Assembly: GCA_020024515.1 (NCBI GenBank)
Contig: JAHHTR010000041.1
Coordinates: forward strand, 1 to 16,633
Reading direction: 5' to 3'
Source: Angelakisella sp.
Lineage (GTDB): Bacteria > Bacillota > Clostridia > Oscillospirales > Ruminococcaceae
DNA: 16,633 nt
Each line of letters begins with the position of its first letter. Positions within the stretch are counted from its first letter, which is position 1. Below are positions 6,912 through 15,259 of the stretch, in pieces. The position numbers and the translations under genes are program-made. The notes beneath the pieces were generated by a model that saw only the letters and a program-made list of their open reading frames with translations, did not search any database and had not been told where the DNA came from.

Positions 6912-8199
6912 GAATATAGAGAGAAACACAATTTTTAAACCAATATGGCAGTGTAAAAAACGTTATATATGTATGAATGGCAGTGCCGGTAGCGGAAAAA
7001 GTGTTGATACAGCACAGTTCTATATTTTGCGGTTGCTCAGTGAAAAGGGCAGAAATCTGCTTTGCGTAAGAAAGATAGATTTAAGTAACCGTAACAGTAC
7101 ATTTGCTGAACTGCAAAAGGCTATTACCAGGTTAAATCTGAATAAATATTTTAATATTACCACAAGTCCTATGAAGATAACTTGTACGCTGAATGGTAAC
7201 GAAATTCTTTTTGGTGGTGTAAATGATGATAAACAGAGAGAAAAATTAAAGTCTATAACCGCAACAAACGGACAGCTGACGGATATATGGGTAGAGGAAG
7301 CAACAGAACTTTTGCAAAGTGACCTAGAAATACTTGACGATAGACTTCGTGGTATTTTGTCGAATAATTTATTTTATCAAATAAGACTTACTTTTAACCC
7401 GGTGTCATCGTCACATTGGATAAAAAAAGTATTTTTTGACAGAGAAGATAAAAATGTATTTTGTCATCACAGTACATATAGAGACAATAAGTTTTGTGAT
7501 GCACAGTACTATGAAAGAATGGAAAGAAGAAAAGAAATTGACCCTGACGGTTACAGAGTATATGGTTTGGGTGAGTGGGGCGAAACAAGTGGTTTAATAT
7601 TTAATAATTATGAAATTAAAGACTTTGATACAAAAATTATTAATTTTGATGATTTTCGTATTGGGCAGGATTTTGGATTTAATCATGCAAACGCTATATT
7701 GCAAATTGGTATAAAAGACGGTGATATATATATTTGCAGTGAAATATATCTTCGTGAAAAAAATACGGAGGATATTATAAATATAGCAAGAGAGTTGCCG
7801 AAAGATATACCTATGATTTGTGACAGTGCAGAGCCCGACAGAATTATAACTTGGCAACGTGCAGGCTACAAGGCAAGAGCTGTCTACAAGTTTGACGGAA
7901 GTGTAACTTATGCTATTGATTGGCTAAAAAGACGTAAAATATATATTAATCCGAACTGCATAAACACGATAAGTGAAATTTCGCAGTGGCACTGGCAAAA
8001 AGACCAAAACGGTAACTATACAGACAGCCCTGTATCGTTTAATGATGATGCTATGGCAGCACTTAGATATGGTTGTAGTGAATGGATACCGAAAAAGAGT
8101 ATTGAAAATAACAAAAAGACAGAAATACAATATAATTTCAGCTTTGAGAGAAAATCCACAAATAATATAGTAGGCGGTGGAAAAGTAACAATAGTATAG
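6904..8199 (+). CDS. Phage terminase large subunit
   Basis: A 431-residue packaging motor with ATPase and nuclease domains, normal length for the PBSX/SPP1-like terminase families. Walker A is GSAGSGKS at 26-33. The Walker B-like segment is TDIWVEEATE near 127-136, and the coupling motif LTFNP is near 162-166. The RNase H-like nuclease shows acidic residues in GQDFGF (about 256), CDSAEP (about 307) and FNDDAMAALRYG (D381, D382). All motifs are intact, so the protein looks functional. Its ATG lies inside the small-subunit gene with only a weak ribosome site, which suggests translational coupling. The portal gene follows after 14 bases. Confidence 0.93.
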   Translation: MFRNIERNTIFKPIWQCKKRYICMNGSAGSGKSVDTAQFYILRLLSEKGRNLLCVRKIDLSNRNSTFAELQKAITRLNLNKYFNITTSPMKITCTLNGNEILFGGVNDDKQREKLKSITATNGQLTDIWVEEATELLQSDLEILDDRLRGILSNNLFYQIRLTFNPVSSSHWIKKVFFDREDKNVFCHHSTYRDNKFCDAQYYERMERRKEIDPDGYRVYGLGEWGETSGLIFNNYEIKDFDTKIINFDDFRIGQDFGFNHANAILQIGIKDGDIYICSEIYLREKNTEDIINIARELPKDIPMICDSAEPDRIITWQRAGYKARAVYKFDGSVTYAIDWLKRRKIYINPNCINTISEISQWHWQKDQNGNYTDSPVSFNDDAMAALRYGCSEWIPKKSIENNKKTEIQYNFSFERKSTNNIVGGGKVTIV

Positions 8200-8213
8200 A
8201 AAGGAGAGTCGTT

Positions 8214-9773
8214 TTGAAAGAGAACTTAACGGATATATGGAAAAAATATGAAGAAGGACTTATCAATCATTCATATATGGAGCTAGACTCTCGCAGAGAT
8301 CGAGCATATAAGTTTTATGAAGGTGATCAGTGGTTTGAAAGTGATGTAAAAGACAAAAATTTGCCTTGCTATAACTTTGTTAAACCTACCGTAAATTATA
8401 GATTTAACAGTGTTATGCAAAATAGAGTTTCTATAATATATGGTAGCGATGAACTTGGAAAAGAAAAGGAGATATGTATAGAACTCAATCGGCTCGCTCG
8501 TAAACATTGGGAACAGGCAAAACTTGATAAACTTTGCAGTTATGCGGTAAAAGATGCTTGTATAAGTGGTGATAGCTATCTGTATTTTTATAATGACAAG
8601 GCACAGGCTCAAAATATAACGAATATTGATATTTTCTTTGGTGATGAAACGGTTTGTGATATACAGAGTCAGCCTTGGATAATTATAAGAGAACGTTTGT
8701 TTGTGGAAGACGTAAAGAAACAGGCAAAGAAAAACGGAATTTCACAAAAACTTATTGATGAAATAAGAAGTGATGAAGATAATGAAAATTCGCATTTTGC
8801 AAAATCTTTATTTTTTAAATCAGAAGAACATAAATGTACATCACTGTTGTTTATGACAAAAATTGACGGTATAGTGCATATCAGCAGAAGTGTTAAAAAT
8901 GTTATATATCAGCCGGACACAGCGATTATATATGAGAAAAAAGGCAGAAAACCTGTGGGACTTTCATTATACCCGATAGCAAGTATGGTTTGGACAAGGC
9001 AAAACGGTACTGCTCACGGTATAGGTGAATGTTTGCCGATTATACCCAATCAGATTAAATGCAACGAAAATTTGGTTCACAGATTATCTACTGTAAAGCT
9101 TGCGGCATACGGAAAGCCTGTTTATAATGTCAACGCTATTGCAAATCCCGATGCCTTGTTTGAGGCAGGGGCAAGTATTCAGGTAGACGGAGTTGTTGGA
9201 AATGTTCGTGACTATATATCATACCTAGAACCCACAAGTATGGCAAGCGATGCGCATATACTTGCAAATGAACTAATAAATAAAACACGAGACCTTGCGG
9301 GAGCATCGGATACGGTTATCGGACAAATTGACCCTACAAAAGCCAGTGGAGTTGCCATTATGGCTGTACGAGAACAATCAGCACTGCCGATAAACGAATA
9401 TATTAAAACATATCAACAATTTGTTGAGGATATAGCAAAAATTTTTTTGGATATTTGGTCTGTATATAATCCTGACGGTTTGGTAAGCAGTAATTTATTG
9501 ATTTTGCCAAAAGATATTTTGCGTTTAAAGGACAGTGTGAGAGTTGATATTTCTCCTACGGATTCTTTTAGTAAATATGCAGAAGAACAGTCACTGGAAA
9601 ATGCACTGAAAAGCGGATATATAACTTTTGAAGAATATGTTGAAGCACTTCCGCAAAATGCTGTTGCACCACGTGAAAGCTTTATGAAAATAATAGAAAA
9701 ACGCAGAATGACGGATAATAATTTAAATTATGAAAGAGAGTGGGAAGAACACAGTGATATGCGAGAAGTGTAA
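8214..9773 (+). CDS. Phage portal protein
   Basis: A 519-residue portal protein, which would form the ring at one capsid vertex through which DNA is packaged. Supporting features are the position directly after the large terminase, the typical N-terminal FYEGDQWF and NFVKPTVNYRFNSVMQNR segments, and the later GIGECLPIIPNQIKCNE and ASDTVIGQIDPTKASG segments, which resemble the stem and crown regions of short-tailed phage portals in Firmicutes. The start is TTG at 8214, 7 bases after AGGAG. The C-terminus is acidic and helical. It overlaps by 20 bases the small zinc-ribbon gene that follows in another frame. I am confident of the role but not of the exact family. Confidence 0.88.
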   Translation: MKENLTDIWKKYEEGLINHSYMELDSRRDRAYKFYEGDQWFESDVKDKNLPCYNFVKPTVNYRFNSVMQNRVSIIYGSDELGKEKEICIELNRLARKHWEQAKLDKLCSYAVKDACISGDSYLYFYNDKAQAQNITNIDIFFGDETVCDIQSQPWIIIRERLFVEDVKKQAKKNGISQKLIDEIRSDEDNENSHFAKSLFFKSEEHKCTSLLFMTKIDGIVHISRSVKNVIYQPDTAIIYEKKGRKPVGLSLYPIASMVWTRQNGTAHGIGECLPIIPNQIKCNENLVHRLSTVKLAAYGKPVYNVNAIANPDALFEAGASIQVDGVVGNVRDYISYLEPTSMASDAHILANELINKTRDLAGASDTVIGQIDPTKASGVAIMAVREQSALPINEYIKTYQQFVEDIAKIFLDIWSVYNPDGLVSSNLLILPKDILRLKDSVRVDISPTDSFSKYAEEQSLENALKSGYITFEEYVEALPQNAVAPRESFMKIIEKRRMTDNNLNYEREWEEHSDMREV

Positions 9774-9876
9774 TTGTGAAATGGTTTTTAAACACCGAGA
9801 AAACGAAGAAGATATATATTCATGTGTAAATGAAAATTGCGCATTGTGCGATAAAAGTTTTATTAAAGAAAAATAA
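9754..9876 (+). CDS. Very small zinc-ribbon protein
   Basis: A 40-residue reading frame starting GTG at 9754 within the end of the portal gene and ending TAA at 9874-9876. The product has six cysteines, at 3, 6, 8, 24, 29 and 32. CxxC at 3-6 and again at 29-32 is the classic pair-of-pairs of a zinc ribbon. It fills the whole gap between portal and scaffold, and in so AT-rich a region six cysteines in this pattern are unlikely by chance. A GGGAAG lies about 7 bases upstream of the GTG. Function unknown; a packaging or regulatory accessory is possible. Confidence 0.6.
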   Translation: MICEKCNCEMVFKHRENEEDIYSCVNENCALCDKSFIKEK

Positions 9877-9897
9877 TTGAAAGAAAGAGGAAAATGT

Positions 9898-10455
9898 ATG
9901 CTTAACGAAAAAACAGTAAACAAAAAAGAAGAAAAAGCAATAGAGCTATTAGCTACTCTTATAAAGCTGTTAAATGATAACGGTATAAATGGAGATTATA
10001 AAGAAATTTGTAAAAATCTTGAACTATCAAAACAGCAACAGGCAATGGAAGTTGAAAAACAAAATATTTTAAGAAATTCACCTGAGTATAATGAGCTTTC
10101 GGAAAAGTATAAACGTATAAAACGAGAGCAAAATGAAAAGATTTTTAATGATGACTTGGAGGAAATAAAAGCAGAATACTGTGACTGCACAGCACAAAGT
10201 ATTGATGATTTGGGCGAGATATTTTGTATAGCAAGGATACTTGGACTATCGAATATTGAGGCTTATGAAGTTATATTAAAGCTACAAAGCAGAGAAAGAG
10301 ACAGTATTCCCGTTATCGGAAAGGTTGGTTCATCAAAAGGAACAATAAAAGATTTTTATTCATCTGATGAGTTGGAACGTCTTTCAAAAGATGATTTGGA
10401 TAATCCGGATATACTTGAACGTGCTATAAAAAGTCTGTCAAAACTACACAGATAA
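9898..10455 (+). CDS. Phage capsid scaffolding protein
   Basis: About 185 residues, acidic and basic, largely helical, with a probable coiled coil at about 35-85 (EVEKQNIL, SEKYKRIKREQNEK). The C-terminus (FYSSDELERLSKDDLDNPD, then a basic SLSKLHR end) matches the usual closing pattern of scaffolding proteins in Firmicutes phages, where the basic tail contacts the capsid protein. Its place directly before the major capsid gene agrees. An in-frame TTG exists at 9877, but AGAGG at 9886-9890 sits 7 bases before the ATG at 9898, so I chose the latter. No protease domain is seen, so head maturation probably relies on scaffold exit rather than cleavage. Confidence 0.75.
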   Translation: MLNEKTVNKKEEKAIELLATLIKLLNDNGINGDYKEICKNLELSKQQQAMEVEKQNILRNSPEYNELSEKYKRIKREQNEKIFNDDLEEIKAEYCDCTAQSIDDLGEIFCIARILGLSNIEAYEVILKLQSRERDSIPVIGKVGSSKGTIKDFYSSDELERLSKDDLDNPDILERAIKSLSKLHR

Positions 10456-10606
10456 ACAGCAATTATTAATTTTTGGCACATAAAGTTTTTATGGGGAAAC
10501 TATACAAAGAGACAAACAACAATAATATGACTTTGAAGAATAGTTACCACATACAAAAATTTATTTTATATAGATATTAAAAAAATAAAAAGGAGATTTT
10601 AAAAGA

Positions 10607-11422
10607 ATGGCTTATACAAATTTTAAGGAAACAATATGGTCAAAATATATTGAACATGAACTTCCAAAATTGACAGTATTTGAAAATGACTGCGACTATC
10701 GCTTTAAAGGTGAGGTCGGAAAGGGAAAAACCGTAAAAATTCTGGGTGTTGAGCGTCCGACAATCGGTAATTATACAGGTTCGGATATCGGAACTCCGAA
10801 TACCGTTAGCGACAGTGTGCTGGAACTGAAAATCGATCAGGCGAAATTTTTTAATTTTATGGTTGATGATATTGATGAAGCACAGTCAAAAGAGGGACTT
10901 ATGCAAGCACTTATGGAAGAATCCAACAGGGCGATGGCAGAGGAACGAGATAAATTTATAGCAAAAGAATGTGCGACAAATGCAAGTAAATCGGTTGAGC
11001 TTGTCATTAATACAACAGAAGCGGCAAAAAAAGCTATTGATGATGGTATAGAGTATCTATGGGGAAACGGTGTTTCGGAAAAAGACAAATGTACCATTTA
11101 TCTTTCGCCAAAACTATATATGCTTATGATTAACTATATTATATCTGCAAAAAACGAAAATGATAAGCTATTGGAAAATGGACTTGTCGGAAAATATATG
11201 GGCTTTAATGTAAAGATGACAAACAACCTTTATGTTGACAGTCATGGTACACATATCATAATAAAAACAGCAAAAGGTTTTGCATTTGCCGGAGGTATTA
11301 ACGAAGTGGAAGCATATCGCCCACAGGGACTTTTCAGTGACGCTGTAAAAGGTCTTAATACATTTGGCGGAAAAGTTTGCAGACCAAAAGAAATATATGT
11401 AATTAAAGCAAAAGACGCATAA
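10607..11422 (+). CDS. Major capsid protein
   Basis: A 271-residue protein judged to be the HK97-fold shell subunit from position (after scaffold, before connector) and pattern. It opens FKETIWSKYIEHELPK, then has a GEVGKGKTVKILG strand segment typical of the N-arm/E-loop side. An acidic helix follows (EEERDKF-like, about 105-125), and a C-terminal AKGFAFAGGINEVEAYRP region corresponds to the end of the A-domain. It is shorter than most capsid proteins with a delta domain, so no cleaved prohead domain is expected. AGGAGA lies 11 bases before the ATG. The 151 bases between scaffold and this gene hold no supported element. A terminator-like hairpin follows and may keep the capsid gene more highly expressed than those downstream. 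Confidence 0.85.
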   Translation: MAYTNFKETIWSKYIEHELPKLTVFENDCDYRFKGEVGKGKTVKILGVERPTIGNYTGSDIGTPNTVSDSVLELKIDQAKFFNFMVDDIDEAQSKEGLMQALMEESNRAMAEERDKFIAKECATNASKSVELVINTTEAAKKAIDDGIEYLWGNGVSEKDKCTIYLSPKLYMLMINYIISAKNENDKLLENGLVGKYMGFNVKMTNNLYVDSHGTHIIIKTAKGFAFAGGINEVEAYRPQGLFSDAVKGLNTFGGKVCRPKEIYVIKAKDA

Positions 11423-11448
11423 TACTTAAATAAGTAAATTGAGGATAG

Positions 11449-11476
11449 TGGGGCGAAATATTTTTTCGTCCCATTT
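11449..11476 (+). terminator. Terminator-like hairpin between capsid and connector genes (possible attenuator)
   Basis: Bases 11449-11458 pair with 11464-11473 (10 pairs, one a G-T wobble) around a 5-base loop, followed by TTTATTA. The T-tract is short, so read-through is likely. Placed 27 bases after the capsid stop, it could reduce transcription of the connector and later genes, giving many capsid copies per nozzle. Confidence 0.55.
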
Positions 11477-11498
11477 ATTAAAAAGTGAGGAGTTTTAT

Positions 11499-12044
11499 TT
11501 GACATTTAAAGAAGCAAAAACAAGAACTTTGAAATTAATTGATGAATATATTCCGGAAATACAAAATACACAAGATGAATATATTATTTCAAAATTGCCT
11601 ATGGCTATTGATATGGCACAAAAAGAACTTTGTAAAATTAAGCGTCCTGTAAAAAGAGTAAGTCTTGAAAGTTTATTGAATAGTGAAAATAAATATATGA
11701 TGCCTAATGATTTTATATCAATTAGACGTGTTTGGCAAAACGGAAAGTCAAAAAATATAGGTTTTTGTATAAATAAAGAATTTATATTAAATAAAAATAC
11801 ATATAGCAGTGATGTTATTATAGAGTATTTTTATTTTCCGAAAACCATAGATGATAATACAGATAATGATTATGAATTTGAGATACAACTTGATTTACAG
11901 GAGGCTATACCTTTCTATGCGGCGATAGTTATAGGCGCGAGTGATATAAATATTGATGTTTCGCAAATACAGAATATATATAATCACATAATACTAGGTA
12001 TTGACAATACACAGTCAAACTCACTGCAAGTAGTATATTTTTAA
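11499..12044 (+). CDS. Head-tail connector (adaptor) protein
   Basis: About 181 residues. Placement after the capsid gene and before the nozzle-like gene, the size and the helical N-terminus (TFKEAKTRTLKLIDEY, DMAQKELCKIKRP) followed by a beta-rich middle (YMMPNDFISIRRVWQNG) fit adaptors of the T7 gp11 / P22 gp4 kind, which bind below the portal. The same frame is open back to a TTG at 11439. However, GAGGAG at 11487-11492 lies 6 bases before a second TTG at 11499, and the intervening stretch is the hairpin, so I start it at 11499. The family assignment is by context and shape, not by a diagnostic motif. Confidence 0.7.
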   Translation: MTFKEAKTRTLKLIDEYIPEIQNTQDEYIISKLPMAIDMAQKELCKIKRPVKRVSLESLLNSENKYMMPNDFISIRRVWQNGKSKNIGFCINKEFILNKNTYSSDVIIEYFYFPKTIDDNTDNDYEFEIQLDLQEAIPFYAAIVIGASDINIDVSQIQNIYNHIILGIDNTQSNSLQVVYF

Positions 12045-12067
12045 TTAAAGTATCGGGGGTGATAAAT

Positions 12068-13888
12068 ATTAGGATAATATCTTCTCTATATACAAAATTT
12101 AAAGGTTTGGATATGGCATCAGACCCTACAAATATAGATAAAAGCCGCAGCCCTTATGCCCCTAATCTAATTTCAGACAGTGACGGTTATCCAGAAAAAA
12201 GAGTGGGGTATAGAACACTTGCCGTTGTGGAAAGTCCTGTTAATGCAATATTTTTCGCAAATATTAAGGGGAAAGATGAGTTTATTATTCATGGCGGAAC
12301 AAAGCTCTATAAATGGACAGTTGGACAAATACCGACAGTAATAAAATCAAATATAAATAATGCAAAAAGTGTGGGTTTTGTATTTAAAAATATATTTTAT
12401 ATATTTACAGGTAAAGAATACTTATACTATAACGGTACAGAAATAAAAAATGTATCTGAAACAGCCAAAATTCCTTTGCATATTATCGCAAGGAGTCCGA
12501 GCGGTGGCGGAAAAGTGTATGAACATATTAATTTGTTGCAAAGTAAAAGACAAAACAGTTTTTTGGGTGATGGTAAAAGTAGAGAATACTGTTTATCAAG
12601 CAAAAATATAAAAGCTGTAAATGAAATAAAGATTGATGATAAAGTACTTGCAGCCGAGGAATATAGTGTAAATTTGGCTGACGGAAAGGTTACATTCAAA
12701 ACAGCACCGCCTAATCCCAAAATAGTGGGGCATGATAATGTACTTATTACATTTGAATATATAACAAAAGGTTATAAAGAGCGAATAGAAAACTGTACCA
12801 TATCAACTCTTTATGGATATGGAAATAATGACAGGGTTATTATTTCGGGAAATGCAGCATATAAAAATTATGATTGGATAAGTGAACTGAATGACCCAAC
12901 ATACTTTGCAGATACAAGTTATAATATTGTTGGAAACGAAAGCACTGCGATAATGGGTTACTGTAAAATAGGAAGTAGTATTGCAATAATAAAAGAAAGT
13001 AATGCACAGGACAGTACAATTTTTTTCAGAACAGCAATTCAGCAAGATGATAAGATTATTTTTACAACAAAACAAAGTATCGTAGGTATTGGTATGATTG
13101 CAAAAAACAGTGTAGGTACGATTGATGATGAAGCGGTTTTTTTATCGGAAAGAGGAGTTTATGCAATTACAAAAAATAATTTAACTGCAAATGACACAGT
13201 CCAAAACAGAAGTTGGTTTATAAATAATGCTATTGTGGAAGAAGATAATCTAAGAGATGCTACCGTTATAAGCCACCAAAACAGATATATGATAAGTATT
13301 AACGGAAATGTATATTTGCTTGATGGAAACAGTAAAAAGGTGCATACTGAAAAGACAAACGGTGATTTTATATATGAATGTTATCAATGGGATAACATAT
13401 ATGCAAGATGTTTCTTATCACATCAGGAAGTATTATATTTTGGTACGCATAAAGGTGAAGTTTGCAGGTTTAATACAGATATTCACGATATGAAAAGATA
13501 TAGCGACAATGGTATGCCGATAGAGGCTTCTTTTACTACTATGGCAGATGATGACGGAGATTTTTCAAAATATAAGACACTGTTAAAAAATGGATTTACT
13601 GTAAAATTAAAACCTTATCCACGTTCAAGTGTTTCGGTTTATTTGCAAACGGATAATAAAGATAAGATAAAAGTAGATGAAAAATTTATGGATATTTTTG
13701 ATTGGGCAGATATTGATTTTTCAAGATTTACATTTAATGGCAGTAATTCTCCACAGGTTATTTCCATAAAGACAAAATGTAAGAATTATATTACAATGCA
13801 AATTATCGTAAGCAATGCAAAGGTAAATGAAGGTTTTGGGATATTGGGTATTACAAAGAATTCTATTAAAGGAAAATTTGTAAGATAA
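12068..13888 (+). CDS. Short-tail nozzle / packaged-DNA stabilisation protein
   Basis: About 606 residues. The N-terminus FKGLDMASDPTNIDKSRSP with YAPN and DGYPEKRVGYR is the characteristic opening of phage stabilisation/nozzle proteins in Firmicutes. The rest is a long run of beta strands compatible with a propeller-like nozzle (as in T7 gp12 or P22 gp10), which would close the capsid and form the short tail tip. No fibre or hydrolase domain is seen. The start is odd: GGGGG at 12055-12059 (continuing TGAT, a near-perfect anti-16S match) is followed at the right distance by an in-frame ATT at 12068. The only nearby NTG is a GTG at 12059 that overlaps the ribosome site itself. The later ATG at 12113 would cut into the conserved N-terminus. 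Confidence 0.72.
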   Translation: MRIISSLYTKFKGLDMASDPTNIDKSRSPYAPNLISDSDGYPEKRVGYRTLAVVESPVNAIFFANIKGKDEFIIHGGTKLYKWTVGQIPTVIKSNINNAKSVGFVFKNIFYIFTGKEYLYYNGTEIKNVSETAKIPLHIIARSPSGGGKVYEHINLLQSKRQNSFLGDGKSREYCLSSKNIKAVNEIKIDDKVLAAEEYSVNLADGKVTFKTAPPNPKIVGHDNVLITFEYITKGYKERIENCTISTLYGYGNNDRVIISGNAAYKNYDWISELNDPTYFADTSYNIVGNESTAIMGYCKIGSSIAIIKESNAQDSTIFFRTAIQQDDKIIFTTKQSIVGIGMIAKNSVGTIDDEAVFLSERGVYAITKNNLTANDTVQNRSWFINNAIVEEDNLRDATVISHQNRYMISINGNVYLLDGNSKKVHTEKTNGDFIYECYQWDNIYARCFLSHQEVLYFGTHKGEVCRFNTDIHDMKRYSDNGMPIEASFTTMADDDGDFSKYKTLLKNGFTVKLKPYPRSSVSVYLQTDNKDKIKVDEKFMDIFDWADIDFSRFTFNGSNSPQVISIKTKCKNYITMQIIVSNAKVNEGFGILGITKNSIKGKFVR

Positions 13889-13957
13889 GAAATTTTACAC
13901 GATTAATATGATATTTACATAGAATAAAATGACATAAAAAGGAGGAGATAAGCTAAT

Positions 13958-14671
13958 ATGCAAAAACTATTAATGCCTATGAATAATTGTAAAATTACAG
14001 CAGGATACAAGTCACAAGCATATAAAAATTCGTGGGGATTTCATCACTATGGTATGGATTTAATAGATAAAAAAGGTGACAGAAGAATTTTTGCACTTGG
14101 AAAAGGCGAGGTTGTTGCTTGTGGTATGGACGGTAGTCACGCAAAAGACAGGCTTGGTAATACAGTTGTTATTGTTTATAAAGATGTAATATTAAACAAA
14201 AGCGGAAAAGTAGTAAATTTGGCTTGCAGAATGTTCCATTTGGATAAAATTATGGTAAAAGTGGGGCAAACAGTAAATGTCGGTGATGTAATAGGTCTAT
14301 ATGGAAATACAGGAGCATATACAAGTGGCGCTCATCTTCATATAGAGTTTGATACAGATATTAATTATCCACAATATGCCTATGGTATTGGCAGTAGTGG
14401 TAATGTTATAAAAAAAGGCAGCATAGACAGTACAAAAAATCCAGCTGATGTATTTTGGCTAAGTGATAATCAAAACTTTTTCTTTAATGAAGAAGATATA
14501 AATACAGATTGGGTAAAAAGAGAAGATACGGTTTATCCGACTATAAAGAAAGAAGATACTATTGCCAATATTCTGAAAAAAATTGAAAGTAATATTGAAA
14601 TAATGCAAAAAGAAAACAAAAGCTATTTTGCAAGAATATTAAATAAACTGAATAATATTGATAATAAGTAA
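13958..14671 (+). CDS. M23 (LytM-type) metallopeptidase endolysin
   Basis: A 237-residue zinc endopeptidase predicted to cut peptide cross-links in peptidoglycan. The HxxxD motif is H30-D34 (HYGMD), the auxiliary histidine is H94 (FHL), and the HxH motif is H126-x-H128 (GAHLHIE), so the active site is complete. There is no signal peptide, membrane segment or cell-wall-binding repeat. Together with the holin-like gene 20 bases downstream this suggests a cytoplasmic endolysin released at lysis, though a virion-borne enzyme used at entry is possible because it directly follows the nozzle gene. The C-terminus (about 195-237) is charged and likely helical or coiled. GGAGGAG lies about 10 bases before the ATG. 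Confidence 0.88.
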   Translation: MQKLLMPMNNCKITAGYKSQAYKNSWGFHHYGMDLIDKKGDRRIFALGKGEVVACGMDGSHAKDRLGNTVVIVYKDVILNKSGKVVNLACRMFHLDKIMVKVGQTVNVGDVIGLYGNTGAYTSGAHLHIEFDTDINYPQYAYGIGSSGNVIKKGSIDSTKNPADVFWLSDNQNFFFNEEDINTDWVKREDTVYPTIKKEDTIANILKKIESNIEIMQKENKSYFARILNKLNNIDNK

Positions 14672-14691
14672 TTTTTGAGGAGGAATTTTTT

Positions 14692-14988
14692 GTGGCAATA
14701 GATGGCTATATAACTTGGGAGATACTGGCGACATACGCCGGTGCAAGTACAATGACATCGCTTATTGTACAGTTTTTGAAAAATGTTGTAGATAAATATA
14801 TAAAGATACCGACACAGCTATTAAGTTATATTATTGCTGTGTTTATATTAACTTTGGCACTTACTTTTACAACAGGTTTTTCTTGGAATGCTTTTTCACT
14901 TATATTATTTAATGCAATAATTGTTTCAACAGCAAGCAACGGTATTTATGACGGAATAAAAAGAACGACTGTAAAAAAGGAGAAGTAG
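14692..14988 (+). CDS. Putative holin
   Basis: A 98-residue membrane protein with hydrophobic segments at about 6-22, 40-60 and 66-85, ending in a basic tail (KRTTVKKEK). The opening ITWEILATYAG, the IPTQLLSYIIA segment and the SxxSNGIYDGIK end match a common small phage holin type of Firmicutes, found next to lysins. It would form membrane lesions that let the M23 enzyme reach the wall. The start is GTG, preceded by GAGGAGG. The XhlA-like gene begins 4 bases after its stop. Confidence 0.75.
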   Translation: MAIDGYITWEILATYAGASTMTSLIVQFLKNVVDKYIKIPTQLLSYIIAVFILTLALTFTTGFSWNAFSLILFNAIIVSTASNGIYDGIKRTTVKKEK

Positions 14989-14992
14989 GTAT

Positions 14993-15223
14993 ATGACAGA
15001 GGCAATAGCAGTGGCTTTACTGTCACTTTTAGGAACGTTAATCGGAACGTATGGCGGTATAAAGCAAGCAAATAAATTAATGAGTTATAGGTTGCAGAAG
15101 TTAGAAGAAAAAGTTGATAAACACAACAGAGTAGTTGAAAGAACTTATAAACTGGAAGAAAACTTAACAAGCCTTAACAAAGAATTTAACAGTTTTAAGG
15201 ACTATGTGGAAAAATTAATATAG
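14993..15223 (+). CDS. XhlA-like small membrane/coiled-coil lysis accessory
   Basis: A 76-residue protein: one N-terminal hydrophobic segment (about 3-24, AVALLSLLGTLIGTYGG) followed by a coiled coil (YRLQKLEEKVDKHN, ERTYKLEENL, FKDYVEKL). This layout recalls XhlA-type haemolysin/lysis proteins, and the sequence pattern recurs beside holins in Firmicutes phages. It would be anchored in the membrane and assist or time lysis, but its exact role is inferred. The AAGGAG upstream of its ATG lies in the final codons of the holin gene. Confidence 0.65.
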   Translation: MTEAIAVALLSLLGTLIGTYGGIKQANKLMSYRLQKLEEKVDKHNRVVERTYKLEENLTSLNKEFNSFKDYVEKLI

Positions 15224-15259
15224 CGAAATAAAGATATCAAAAAGAGAGGATAAGAAACT

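Noticed and set aside
10456..10606. Possible second promoter before the capsid gene
   Set aside because: TTGAAG (10533-10538) and TTGGCA (10473-10478) have no -10 hexamer at 16-18 bases; the spacing to TTATTT or TATACA is 22.
11439..11498. Longer connector protein starting at TTG 11439
   Set aside because: The extra 20 codons are the hairpin sequence and lack a ribosome site, whereas GAGGAG precedes TTG 11499.
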